Assembly (NCBI GenBank): GCA_037176705.1
Contig: CM073895.1
Coordinates: 1,736,001-1,800,000 of the forward strand
DNA: 64,000 nucleotides
Direction of reading: 5' to 3'
From: Molossus alvarezi
Lineage: Eukaryota; Chordata; Mammalia; Chiroptera; Molossidae
Below are positions 12,122 through 23,059 of the stretch, piece after piece. How positions within the stretch are numbered: position 1 is the stretch's first letter; each line of letters opens with the position of its first letter. The notes below the pieces were generated by a model. That model was not told the DNA's origin, did not search any database, and worked only from the letters and a program-made list of their open reading frames with translations. The position numbers and the translations under genes are program-made.

Positions 12122-12358
12122 CCTGAGGACATTTTTCCATTTTTGGTTCCGATAGAGTGGGAGGGAGAGACAGAGAGAAAGAAATATCGATAACATTGAT
12201 GTGAAAGGGACACATTGAGTGGCTGCCACCCACACGACCTAACTAACGAGGGCCTGGGACAAACTGCAACCACGGTACACGCCCTTAGCGGGAACAGAAC
12301 CCGGGTCTCTCTGGACCGCAGACCGACGCTCTAACCACTGAGCCAAACCGGCCAGGTT
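12122..12358 (-). mobile_element. Ves-type SINE inside L1-related sequence (left)
   Basis: Head CCTGGCCGGTTTGGCTCAGT. Flanked on both sides by AACACTGGAAGAA-like text (TTCTTCCAGTGTATTCTT at about 12357-12374 and TTCTTCCAGTGTATTCTTAT at about 12072-12091), consistent with a target-site duplication. Absent from sub-arm 1, so it inserted after the nested duplication. Confidence 0.85.
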
Positions 12359-13380
12359 CTTCCAGTGTATTCTTTTTTTCTGCTGTCATTTTTCATTGAC
12401 AATGGGTTGTTTTTAATTGTTTCTATATGTTTCCTCATGCTGTTGAGCATCCGTATAATCATTACTCTGAACTTTATATCTGATAACTTGCTTAACTCCA
12501 CTTCATAGGCCTTCTTTTGGAGAATTGTCTTGTTCTTTCCTTTGAAACTTGTTTCTTTCTTTCACTATATTCGCTGTCTCAGCAGGGTTTGGAGCCAGCA
12601 AAGTCTTCCTGTGGACATGGATGTTCTGCAGATTGTGGCTCCCTCTGCTGGGTGTGGATGTGTATGGAAGGGACCGAGCTGAACACCAGTGTCTGCTCTT
12701 ACTCTCCGGGGTAGAGTCACAAGCAGGCAAAGATTCAAATGTCCCAGAGATCGGCTTCTGCCTGCAGGCTGACTCTTAGTCTCCGTCAGTTAATCAGCCT
12801 CAGGGTGCAGTCCTCAGTGGGATGTTAACACCCCCCCATCCCCAGGCAGGCAGAGTACGAGGATTTCCAGCAGGTGAGGCAATTGCTTTCTGCTGGCAAG
12901 AGTTGCTGGGGGTCTAACACTCTGCCTGAAGAAAGCAGATCCTGCAGCATGGACTAATGGCTCAGCACAGGGGCCCAGACAGCCACCTTCATAGCTTGAT
13001 CCACAAAGTCAGGAAATCCCACAACTGTGACCCAGGCCCAAGGCTCACATCAGCCAGAGACGTGTCTCTGCCTCCTGACCGAGTGGAAGTCTCTGAGAGC
13101 TGGTGAGGCTCAGATGTGCTTCTGTACTAGCCGCTACCTCCTCACAGCCGGTGGGGGTGGGGGGGTGATTTCAAGGGGTCCGCAGTTGGGTGCTGCCCCC
13201 CAGGCTAAACCCACTTTGATGAGAAAAGTCTGCCCCAGGAAAATGGCTTCTGTAGCAGGGAAATGACTGCACACAGGAACCCGATGGCCTCCTTCCCAGC
13301 TCTCTCCCCAGTGCCAGGAACCTCTGCCTCTCCTCACACAGCACCAGCCCAGTCTGCCCTCTGCTGGCGCCAAGGTGAGG

Positions 13381-13694
13381 TGCTGGAGCTGAAATGTAGG
13401 GTGCTGGCCCATCACGTGGGTGCCGGTGTTCCCAGTGCCTCTCCCTGATGGACAGAAGTTCTGCTCTGCTGCTCTTCCAGCCGAGTGTTCTGTGGGCACC
13501 TCCCTGTTCCACCTGCTTGGGGGTTGAACCCAGACTTCTCAGGGGGACTTCTCACAGCTCACATACCCCTCAGGGGCTGCCGGTGGGAGCCCAGCCAGCC
13601 CTCTGGTGCCTCCACACCTCCTACCATCCTCAGTGTGGGCTCTTATTTATTCATTTATTTATTTAATCCTCATGGGAGGAAATTTTTCCACTGA
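13381..13694. other. Unassigned stretch (left)
   Basis: GC-moderate sequence between the nested repeat and a SINE, with a TTTATTCATT-type run at 13640-13670. No gene seen. Mirror at 50558-50871. Confidence 0.4.
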
Positions 13695-13904
13695 ATTTTA
13701 GATGGACTGGAAGGGACAGAGGGAGGGAGAGAGAGAGAAACATCGAAGTGAGAGAGACACATCCACAGGCTGCCTCCCACACGACCCGAACTTGTGCCAG
13801 GGATGGACCCTGCAACCCAGGTGCGACATGTGCCCTTGACCTAGAATCAAACTTGTGAACCTTGGGTCCACAGGCGACACTCCTACCCCTGAGCCAAACC
13901 AGCC
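13695..13904 (-). mobile_element. Ves-type SINE (left)
   Basis: Head GGCTGGTTTGGCTCAGGGGT on the minus strand; GA-rich part at 13710-13740. Confidence 0.85.
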
Positions 13905-14064
13905 TTTTGAAAGATGGCCCAGGTACGATGTGCTGGGGTTTGCTTGTTGCTGGGCCGCAGCTCTGGTCCTGTACAGAGGGCCTTGCAGAAGAAGGACGTG
14001 CTTTATTTATTTATGTACTATTTTATTTTATTTATTCATAAATCTTTATTTTTTAAATAATTTT

Positions 14065-14263
14065 TCTTTATTGATTTTAGAGAGAGTGCAAAGAAGAGGT
14101 AGAGAGATAGAGACGTCAGTGAGAGAACATCGACTGGCTGTGTACTGCACGCCCCCCGCTGGGGATCTGGCCCAGACCCTGGCACGTGCCCTGACCGGGA
14201 ATCCAACTGGGACCTCTCCGTCCATGAGACGACGCTCCATCCACTGAGCCACACCGGCCGGGC
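14065..14263 (-). mobile_element. Ves-type SINE (left)
   Basis: Well-preserved element, head GCCCGGCCGGTGTGGCTCAG on the minus strand. Flanked by (TTTTA)n-type simple sequence on its head side. Confidence 0.92.
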
Positions 14264-14265
14264 TG

Positions 14266-14362
14266 CTTTTATTTCTTTATTTTATTTTATTTATTATTTT
14301 ATATTTTATTTTATTATTTTATTATATTTTATTTTATTATTTTATTTTATTATTTTATTTCT
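14266..14362 (+). repeat. (TTTTA)n-type simple repeat (left)
   Basis: About 95 bases of TTTTA/TTTA units. Mirror at 49890-49986. Confidence 0.9.
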
Positions 14363-14562
14363 CTGCAGGATACAGACAAATCTGTTCCCCCGTTTTGGGC
14401 GGTTTCTCCCCACAGGACCCTGTTCCCGTCTGCACACTGCACGTGGCTGAGGTCGCCCCTGAGCGCCCTGAGGCTGGGACATGTGGAGCCTCTGCCCATT
14501 CCCTTGGCCACGGGAAAACCATCCAGCTTCCGAATGACCCGAAGAATTTCCTTTGCTTCCAT
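14350..14562 (-). other. Unrecognised 70-residue open frame beside A-rich tail (left)
   Basis: Begins at an ATG in a good Kozak context (GTCACCATGG) and reads MEAKEILRVIRKLDGFPVAK, ending where an A-rich simple repeat starts. This could be a fragment of a retrocopy, but I do not recognise the protein. The mirror is 49690-49902. Confidence 0.2.
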
Positions 14563-14603
14563 GGTGACGGCTTTCGAATGTCCTGGAATGTTGATAATCG
14601 ACA

Positions 14604-14606
<3 letters not shown>

Positions 14607-14640
<34 letters not shown>
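14607..14640 (+). repeat. (GT)17 microsatellite (left)
   Basis: Seventeen GT units, uninterrupted. Confidence 0.95.
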
Positions 14641-14642
<2 letters not shown>

Positions 14643-14856
14643 CGCCAGGCTGTGCTGCGATCGATTTCCCACCCCCATGGCTGCCTCAGGACTGTGACCC
14701 GTGAGTCATCACAGGCACAGATACCACCAGGGTACGTGGAGCCTGTTCGATCTTCACCAGTGGACAAGCCCACACATAAGAATTATGTTCAGGGGCCGAT
14801 TTCATTCAGGTGAATAAGAACCTTCAATCACGTCCCTTTATAGGTCGCTGGTGTGA

Positions 14857-15500
<644 letters not shown>

Positions 15501-15514
15501 AAATCACGCACAGG

Positions 15515-16264
15515 TAGGATGAGAGGCGAATATGTAGGAAATTTAACATCAATAAATCACCTTTAGCATCTGAGACAATAGGGGGGACCCTTCAGGACCC
15601 CTGGGGCAGCCCGTCCAAGGAAACTTGTCCCCTTCCCGGGTGACAGCCAAGGCGTGTGGGGTCGTTTGTGAGGAGAGCGCCCTGCATGAGTCACCTACTG
15701 AGAAACGCTGTGGGCTGATGACAGTGTGCGAGGGGCCCGGGGTGTCCGGGAACAGCCAGCCTGTCCACCCGAGGTCTGTACGAGTCTCCACTTTTTCTCT
15801 GCGATTTCTTTCCGAGGAGAGTTAGGGGCTCATACAGGGAGCACAGTCCTCCCGCTCAGGGTCCTGCTGTGTGCGCCGCTGAGCGGGCTGGGGGGGAATC
15901 ACAGCAGAGGGAAGGACAGGGAGGGGGGTCCTTGCTTCCCAGGGGACAGGGCCCCGCAGTGAGGGCAGCACAGGGCAGGGCAGGCAGGGTGAGCTGCTCG
16001 CTATGGGACTGTAGGGCGTGAAGGGCAGTTTGGGTCAGGGAGGGGACTGTGTGGAGGTAGAAGTTGACCAGTAGGTCACAGAGGGCTCTCAGCGAAACTG
16101 CAGACTGTCAACCCCCCCTTCCCGACCCCCCCCCCCGCCAGGCCCTCAGCTGTCGCTCACTGCCCTACATGTGGACATGCCCACTTCCCAGAGTGATCCT
16201 GGGCCTAGGCCCTGAGGACCCCACACAGCTCAGAGCGACACCCCACTCTATCCGTTGAGCCAGT
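15515..16264. other. Unassigned stretch between RPS10 pseudogene and block A (left)
   Basis: No domain or repeat family recognised; a C-run lies at about 16127-16136. Mirror at 47988-48737. Confidence 0.4.
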
Positions 16265-17602
16265 GACACCTGGTCCCTGGACTCAGAAGGCTGCAGGTCA
16301 GCGAGGCGGGGTGTCCAGCCATCAGCCACAGGAGGGTGGGCGCTGGGGCTGACGGGGCCTTAAGGGACCTTCCTGGGGCCTGTGGAGCGGACACGCACAT
16401 CAGGGTCCGGACAGGTGTGATCAGACAAAGCCGCCAGGTGTCAGTGGTTTGCAACCTCCCAGAGGAGGGGAGCTGTGGGGGTACCGTGCCCAGCACGTGG
16501 GGCAGGACAGCATGAGATGGGCAGCCAGGGGTGGGGGCTGACTCTCCCGGTCACTCCCCATCTGGGCCTCCAGGGTGGTGGGTGGGCTGCCTCTCTGGAG
16601 CCCCGGAGCCTGCCCCTGGGATGTGGGTAGGGCTATGCCGCCCCAGGCTGCCCACATGTGCCCAGGTCTACGGTTGGTCAGGTGCTGGGAAGACCCCAGG
16701 GGAGAGCCCCTCCTGCCCGGGAAGATTAGGGTTCGGTTCTGAGCACAGTCTGCACCTGGGAGACCCTGGGCAAGGCCAGGTCTCTTTCTGAGTCCCCATG
16801 GCCCCATCTGTGAAATGGGGACAAGAAGCCCCCAGCCCCACCCCTCCAGGGACAGGTGGGAGAGGATATGCGCACTGTGGGGAGCCCCATGTGTGTGCAA
16901 GGGTCCCCTCCTCCAATGGGGGCCCAGCCTCTGGAGTTGGGGAGGAGGGCCCTTGAGAGCTGAGCTCTGGGATGTGGTGGGAACAGCCCCGCCCCCAGCA
17001 GAGGGGGACCCAGGTGACCAGAAGCTCAGAGGCCAGTCCTGTGGAGAAGCCTCGGGGCAGCTCTCTGGGGTGCAGAGCTGCAGGGACCGTGCGGATGCTT
17101 GGGGGGCACCCACTCCCACAGGACACGGGGGCTGGTGGACAGGACGGGCTGAGACTGCTCTGCAGACTCTGGGCTCACCGGCGGGGCAGGAGCCTGGTGA
17201 GGGGGTTGTGCCTGCGGCGCCCCCTACTGACTGCGGAGAGAGTGCTCCGCCCACACTGAGCCCTAGGGCTGGAGGGGAAATGACTCCCTGAGCCCAGGAC
17301 CAGTTTCCAAACTTTTCTGCTTCCTGGAGCAGCAAGATGGAGTCCTGGGGTCCTGCCCTGGGTCCTGCTGGCAGGGGTCCCGAGATGGCAGCCAGGGCCT
17401 GAGGGTCCAGAGGACAGACATGGAGCCTCTGCAAGGCTGGGGGCCGCCCCCCTGGAGCCTCACACCCAAGGCTGAGGTCATGTGACTGAGTCACCAGATC
17501 CTCCTCTGTGCTCCCCCCCCACCTCCCAGAGCCCACTCCTGCCCCTGCTGTGCCCAGCAATCTGCTCCTCCTCAGTGTCTCCCTGGGCCCTGTCCCTCTC
17601 AC
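16265..17602 (+). repeat. Block A: inverted copy of TNFRSF14 promoter/exon 1 region (left)
   Basis: Alignable by eye in reverse complement with 22870-24284 (A'), about 80-90% similar. It covers upstream sequence, exon 1 and roughly 120 bases of intron 1. Shared landmarks include the GACTCAGAAAGAGACCTGGC segment and the exon 1 start. Similarity stops near GGGCCCTGTCCCTCTCACAC. Confidence 0.8.
17420..17485 (+). pseudogene. TNFRSF14: Orphan TNFRSF14 exon 1 copy, opposite strand
   Basis: Reads MEPLQGWGPPPWSLTPKA on the plus strand, antisense to the intact left gene. After GCT the frame reads E V M and then a stop (17483-17485). The splice donor at the exon 1 end (GTGAGT in the intact gene) is replaced by GAGTCA, so it cannot splice as the parent does. 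It lies just beyond the intact gene's 3' end, inside block 16265-17602, which resembles the intact gene's own promoter and exon 1 region (22870-24284) in inverted orientation. Confidence 0.85.
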
Positions 17603-17888
17603 ACACAAAAAACAAATTTGCTCAGAGGACAACCAGGCCAGTGGCCTTCCCTCAGCTTGTCCCTGACAGCTGCACCCTGGCTTCTGTGTGACCATCACGG
17701 CGAGGCCATAGGAACAGGCCAGCACAGTACTTCTGCAGTCACAGGACACTAAGATGTCAGTTAATCTGAGTTTGCCTAGTCTTGGCCTCTGATTACAGAA
17801 GGTAGAGGACGGATTTAGCTCTGTCCGTGAACATTTGTTTGAATAATGGGTCCTGAAAATGTGAATGTATTTGACAATCTGAGGAATG

Positions 17889-17894
17889 TTTATT
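17889..17894 (-). terminator. TNFRSF14: Poly(A) signal of left TNFRSF14
   Basis: TTTATT on the plus strand, i.e. AATAAA for the minus-strand gene, 10 bases past its predicted stop. Mirror of 46358-46363. Confidence 0.55.
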
Positions 17895-17903
17895 GGTTAC
17901 TTG

Positions 17904-20900
17904 TCACACCCACAGAGACAAAGAGCAAGCCCGGCCAGTGTGGCTCCATGATCGAGTGTACACCCTGCACCAGGAGGTCACCCTTCGAATCCCGGTCAGG
18001 GCACATGCCCAGGTCGTGGGCCAGATCCCCAGTGCGGGGGGTACAGGAGGCGGCCAGTCGATGTTCCCCCTCATCCACGTTTCTATCTCTCTCTCCCTCT
18101 CCCTAGATTGTCCTGTGGGTGTGACCTCAGTGTGCTGGGTCAGTAAGGGCTGGCAGGAGGACTCAGGGCACCACAGGAGTTTGAGGAGGTCACATGTGTG
18201 GTCCCTCAACCCCCCTGAGCAGTAGCGGGTCATCACTGCCCAGTGAAGGCTCCGCCATCCAGGAGCGGGTCCCAGCGGCTCCCCGGGCCCCACATTCGGT
18301 CCTCGGGGGCCTGGAGCAGTCAGCAGGCCCCGTGGACGCTCAGAGGTCTGCACCCTGAAACATTCATCAGCGGGTGGGTCCCTCGCAGGGATCACTAATG
18401 CTGTCTCATCCACGGCCCCGGGGCGGATGTCTGGCAGGACCACAGAGACCTGCGGGGTGGGAAATCTGTGGTTTTGGTTCTGTCTGCCTTGTCGTCAACT
18501 GCAGGTACATTTGGCACGAAGACACTGAGCCGGGTCCTGCCCTCAGCCCAGGATGCTCAGGGTCAGCCCGGTCTCCCAGGGGAGGAGCAGTGGCCTCCCT
18601 TCCCGAGTGAGCTCACTGCACCCTCAGGACCCAGCACCCACAGGGAACTGGGACCCCACCCAGCCCAGCAGCATCACCTCCAGGGTGGGACAAGCATCAG
18701 TACCTGCTCACTGTGTGTCTTCTGGGTGGTTTTTTCTGCAAAACAGAGACACGTGAATGGGGGGGAGGGGCAGCACACACTGGGGGAACCCGAGAGCTCT
18801 GCCCCTCACCCTACAACTTCCCGGAGCGACGGCCCCTCAGAGGCAGCCAGACCAATGTAAATGGCTCCTTGCCAGGCCTGCCCCAGGGAGCCAGGACAGG
18901 TGACAAGACTCAGGGCACCCCTGCCACCTGGCCAGCTGCCAAACTCAGTCCCTACTCAGCCCAGTCAGACCACCAACCAGGGAGAGGGGTGAGCACCCCA
19001 CAGAGGAGGGGGTGCCCCAGGATCTGGAGAGAAAGGACACTGCCCCGCTGCTCAGAGCCTGGCCCCGCCCCTCCCGGGTGAGGACAGAGGACAGAGCCTG
19101 CACCTCTCCCTGTGCCTTTCTCTGCTCCGTGCCCGCTCCCCCTGCCACTCGGGCTCCCCGGGCACACAGAGCCCTGTGCAGGGGACAGTGGGAGAGGGGG
19201 AACCAAGGAGGGAATGAATGACGTGGGCCCCTCCCCCAGGGCTCCAGGCTCCTGTGCTTCTCTGTCCCCTGAGGGCAGAGGGCAGCTCAGGGTCCAAGGT
19301 GCTGAGCAGACACCTCTGGGCACAGGGCTCCTCAGACAGGAAGTCCCGCCCTCCCGGACCCCAGTGCCACACCTCCCCCACTGTGAGGGACAGACCAGGG
19401 AGGGTGGGGGAATGAGAGCTGGGACCTGAGCCCTGATGAGTCCAGGGGTTGTTGCTTACCAGGTGACCTTCTGTTTCTGATGATAAAGTATCCCAGTGAC
19501 CCAATGATGAGGATGACAAGGATGACAGTGCAGACACACAGGACGGCAACATTGAACGACGACAAGGAGCAGGTCACATCTGTGCTATTGGTCCCAGGCT
19601 TGGCTTCCATCTCCAAGGGTCCGCTGCACCTGGGGGACAGGAGCGGTGGGGACCTGGGTCGCAGGCCTGGGCACCCTGGGGGCCTGATGCTCACGGGGAC
19701 CCTCCAGTGTCCCGCTGCACAGCCGGGCTCACAGAGGTGAAGGCTGCTGCCTGGGGCCCCGTGCGGGGGCGGCTCTGGGTGAACGTGGTCTGTCTGACTC
19801 CATGTCCCGCAGCCACGGGAAGACAGAGGGAGAGGACGGGGAGGCAGGACAGCCAGGGGACAGGGACCCTCACAAGACAGAGGGACAGCGATGGAGATGA
19901 CAGAGGGTGGAGACAGAGCTGGTGTCAGGGACGGACTGTTAAAGCCACAGACACAGACACAGGGACAGACCTGAGGAGGGGACCAGATGGGGTGTGAAGG
20001 GTAGAAATCAAGGAGCACTGGACCCCTCCCCTGTTGACTAGTGTGACACCCATAGACTGGAGCAGGTGGGGCCCACAGTCTCTGTGCTGGGGGAGGGCCC
20101 TTCTCTCCCAGGGGAGCACTGAGGACCACCCGGGATCACCTACTTGCTCCAGGGCTCACACACCGCCTGGGTGCCCCCTGCGGAGAAGGTTCCAGGCGGG
20201 CAGTCTTCACACAGCGTGTCCTGCCGCTCGGTGCCTGAGAACGAGAGTGTCGGGCAGAGGGCTCCTCGGGCCTCCCCACCCCTGGGTCTGTCTGCTCTGT
20301 GTCCTCACTGGGTGCTGGGCTCACCTGTCTCCTGCACCCTCTGGCCTGGTCGGCAGTCACTGTGGGGCCTGCACTCAGCACAGTGGTCCCCGTCCACGAG
20401 GACACAGAAATAACCTCGGTCGCAGCCGCACACAGTGTTCCCGGTGCTGGAGCACTTCCTCCTGGTCACCAGGCCCGTGTCTGGGACCCAGAGAAGGAGT
20501 CAGACCCGCAGCAAGGACACAGGGCTGGTGGTGAGTGCCCCGTCACTGGGGGAAACCAAGCTGAGGGCTGGACAGCGCCTGCAGGCCTAGGGCTCCTGCC
20601 CGAGGTCTGGGGAGCGCCCTGGGTGATGGGACCTCAGCCCAACTCTGCTCCCAGCTGGGACCCTGTCCGATGCCCCCAGGCTCTGCCAGAACACACTGTC
20701 GGGAGGTGCCGACACACAGGAGAGTCCCAAAGGGGGTCCGAGGGAGGTGACCAGCAGCCGGCAGGGAAAGGCCAGCGGCAGGGGTGGTGGACGGGTGTCC
20801 CGCACAGAAGGCCAGGCCTCTGGGGGACACTGAGACCTCCCAGCCTGGGCCCGACAGGAAGTGAGGTCCCGTCAGTAGGGACAGGCTGAGGCCAGTCCCA

Positions 20901-23059
20901 GCCCCAGGCTGCCCCCCTGAAGACGCCCTCAGACAGGTTCCCATCCTGTAAACCAGGCTGGTCAGATGGCAGCCACAGGGCAGGAGCCCCCTCAGCTGGC
21001 GGTGGGTGGGGAGCCCCCCTGAGACAGCCTCCTGCCATCTGCCCCGGCTCAGCCCGTCACACAGGCTCCCTGGGGGATCTGTGGTTGTAGCAGGAGGCTC
21101 ACCCACCTCCCTGAACCCCAAGCATCCTGGCCTCCACCTCGGCCCTGGCCTTCCTCCTGGGGTGCCCAGCCCAGACCACCTGCCCTGGGCAGGAAGCAGG
21201 CCTCGGGTCCAGTGCTCAGCCTCAGGAGGGTTCTCGGGTGGGCGAGGAGTTTAGGGGTCCGAGACCCTGCACTCAGGTGAAGGAGGCCTGGCTCTGGGCA
21301 CAGCCTGATGTGTTCAGAGTCCTGTGTGCTGTGATGGGGATTTGGGGCTCAGCACAAAGCTGGGTGGGCTCAGTGTTCTCACCTGGGTCACAGAGGTGGC
21401 ACGGTAGACACTCGTCCAGGCTATTGCGGTGGGCAGTGTAGGTCCCCGGGGAGCAGGGTGCACACACTGTCCCTGTGGTCTCCCCACAGGCCTCCTTCAC
21501 CCGGTGTCCTGCAGCCCGGAGGTCCACACACTCAGGAAGGGTGACCCCTCGGTAGCCCGGGCAGAGGTCACACCTCCCACAGGGATCAAGGGCTCCTGAG
21601 CTGATTGTCCCGGCACAGTGAGCCAACCTTGTGTGAAGTGAGAGGTTCTGGGAGAATGTGGGGCCTCCGGAGAAACCGATGCCCGGCCCTGAGATCCAGT
21701 CTTCTGGCCATAAATGGGGTGGCCACCCCGAGCCCCTGTCCCCTGTGCAGTGAAGGTCTGAGGTGTGAGAGCTGCATGGGGTGACCTTGGCTCCTGTCCC
21801 CCCGGCAACCTTCCCTTCTGCACCCCAGTGGTGGGTACTGGGAACTGAGGGGCCCAAGGCCTGGGCAGGCTGGAAAGTCTGCCCCTGCCCACAGCCCTGC
21901 CCACCACCCACAGCTTCCCCAGGGGTCCCCGCAGGGCTGCACCCACCTGGGCTGCACCTGGGACAGCACTTGGCCCCCACCGGGTACTCCCCGTCCCTGC
22001 AGGGGGGCCTGTCCTCGCTGAGGAGGGCTCCCAGACGGAGACACAGTAGGGCCTAAGGGGACGGGAGGGCGTTGGGTCAGAAGAGCTGCCTGGGCCTCAG
22101 CCTCACCCCCTTGAGTAATGGGCACCAGCAGCTGTGTAGGGTCGTGCCCTGTGGGGACCAAGCTGGTGGCCCCAGGACAGGATTGTCCACTGACCACCCT
22201 GAAGCCTGGGGAGGGCACTGCCTGGTCTGGGTCCCCAGCTCTGCCCCTCTGCTCCCCAGCTGGGGCCCCAGCCCTGGAGGGCGGAGCCTGAAGGAACCGG
22301 GGCCTCGCTGCTGCCCCTGCTGGTCCCGCTCAGCCCTGGGAGCACAGGGTCAGGGCAGGGATGGCTTTCAGGGTTCTCTGGCCTGACAGGGGACACAGGC
22401 TTAGGAGGGTCCTGACAGGGGACACAGGCTTAGGAGGGTCCTGACAGGGGACACAGGCTTAGGAGGGTCCTGACAGGGGACAGAGGCCTAGGAAGGTCCT
22501 GACAGGGGACACAGGCTTAGGAGGGGCCCCGGCAAACAGGGGTCATCCTCAGGGGTACCCGCGTGGGCTTACAGGGAACCACACAGCCCAGGAGCAGCGG
22601 CCTCCCGCCCAGTGCACAGATATTCGAGTTTCTCCCAGGACAGGGCTGCGGCTGTGGGTGGATTCAGCCCCGGTTGGGCTTCTGCCCTAAAGCACGACCC
22701 AGCGCCCTCACCCCGTGGGGGGGCTCACCTCTCACCCCTGAATGAGGTGGTGGGGGTAGGGTACAGAAGGAGACTTTCCTGCCGGTGCCCCCCACTCCCG
22801 GTGCTCAGGGAACGGAGTGTCAGGGGCTGGGACAGCCCAAAGAGCGGGGCTGCTGGGGACAAAGTCTGGTGTGAGAGGGACAGGGACAGGGCCCAGGGAC
22901 ACACTGAGGAGGAGCAGATTGCTGGGCACAGCAGGGGGTAGGAGTGGGGCTCTGGGGGGGGGGGCAGAGGAAGAGAATCTGAGGACTCACCAGTCTCAGG
23001 GCAGCAGCCTTGGGCGCCAGGCTCCAGGGTGGGGGCCCCCAGCCTTGCAGAGGCTCCAT
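17904..23059 (-). CDS. TNFRSF14: TNFRSF14 (HVEM), left-arm copy, eight exons
   Basis: Cell-surface TNF-receptor family member; the family member binds LIGHT/lymphotoxin-alpha and BTLA/CD160 and signals through TRAFs. Coding exons on the minus strand: 22991-23059, 21947-22052, 21383-21508, 20325-20480, 20144-20234, 19460-19629, 18704-18735, 17904-18449. All have AG/GT borders and compatible phases. Exon 1 encodes MEPLQGWGPPPW, close to the human HVEM start. Exons 2-5 encode cysteine-rich domains with CRDGEYPVGAKCCPRCSPG, VKEACGETTGTVC and DTLCEDCPPGTFS. Exon 6 gives an NST glycosylation site and one membrane segment (VILVILIIGSLGYFII). Predicted length is 431 residues against about 283 in human. 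The excess is all in the last exon, which reads on into a SINE. Every coding stretch I compared matches the right-arm copy. Exon 7 and the tail beyond the TRAF-site region are the least certain parts. Confidence 0.88.
17930..18107 (+). mobile_element. Ves-type SINE inside TNFRSF14 last exon (left)
   Basis: Head CCCGGCCAGTGTGGCTCCAT. It lies antisense to the gene, between the TRAF-site region and the poly(A) signal, and its reverse complement is read by the open last-exon frame. The orphan last-exon copy carries a SINE at the same site (24930-25100). Confidence 0.9.
22382..22526 (+). repeat. 29-bp minisatellite, five units, TNFRSF14 intron 1 (left)
   Basis: Five head-to-tail units of CTGACAGGGGACACAGGCTT plus AGGAGGGTC. 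The fourth unit carries variants (ACAGAGGCCTAGGAAGG). Confidence 0.9.

Larger units (their letters stand above)
8995..13380 (-). repeat. Nested inverted repeat, sub-arm 2 (left)
   Basis: Partner of 4690-8295. It is longer because it carries additional SINE sequence (one complete extra SINE at 12122-12358) and the whole body of a SINE of which sub-arm 1 keeps only the tail. Confidence 0.7.
17745..18525 (-). repeat. Block B: last exon and 3' flank of intact left TNFRSF14
   Basis: Alignable in reverse complement with 24520-25285 (B'). It covers part of the last intron, the last exon, the SINE, the poly(A) signal and about 145 bases beyond. On the plus strand the order is A, B(rc), gene, A'(rc), B'. 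Confidence 0.8.

Noticed and set aside
16421..17749. 442-codon open frame on the minus strand (mirror 46503-47831 plus)
   Set aside because: It lies antisense to the orphan TNFRSF14 exon 1, is Gly/Pro/Ser/Leu-rich as expected of GC-rich random frames, has no domain, and the homologous block A' does not keep it open.
19332..20129. 265-codon open frame containing a membrane segment (mirror 44123-44920)
   Set aside because: It is TNFRSF14 exon 6 read together with flanking introns; the spliced exon 19460-19629 explains the membrane segment.
21273..21980. 235-codon open frame with cysteine-rich text (mirror 42272-42979)
   Set aside because: Intron read-through joining the end of exon 2 with exon 3 of TNFRSF14.
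22382..22526. CRISPR-like regular repeats
   Set aside because: The units are head-to-tail without spacers; this is an intronic minisatellite in a mammalian gene.
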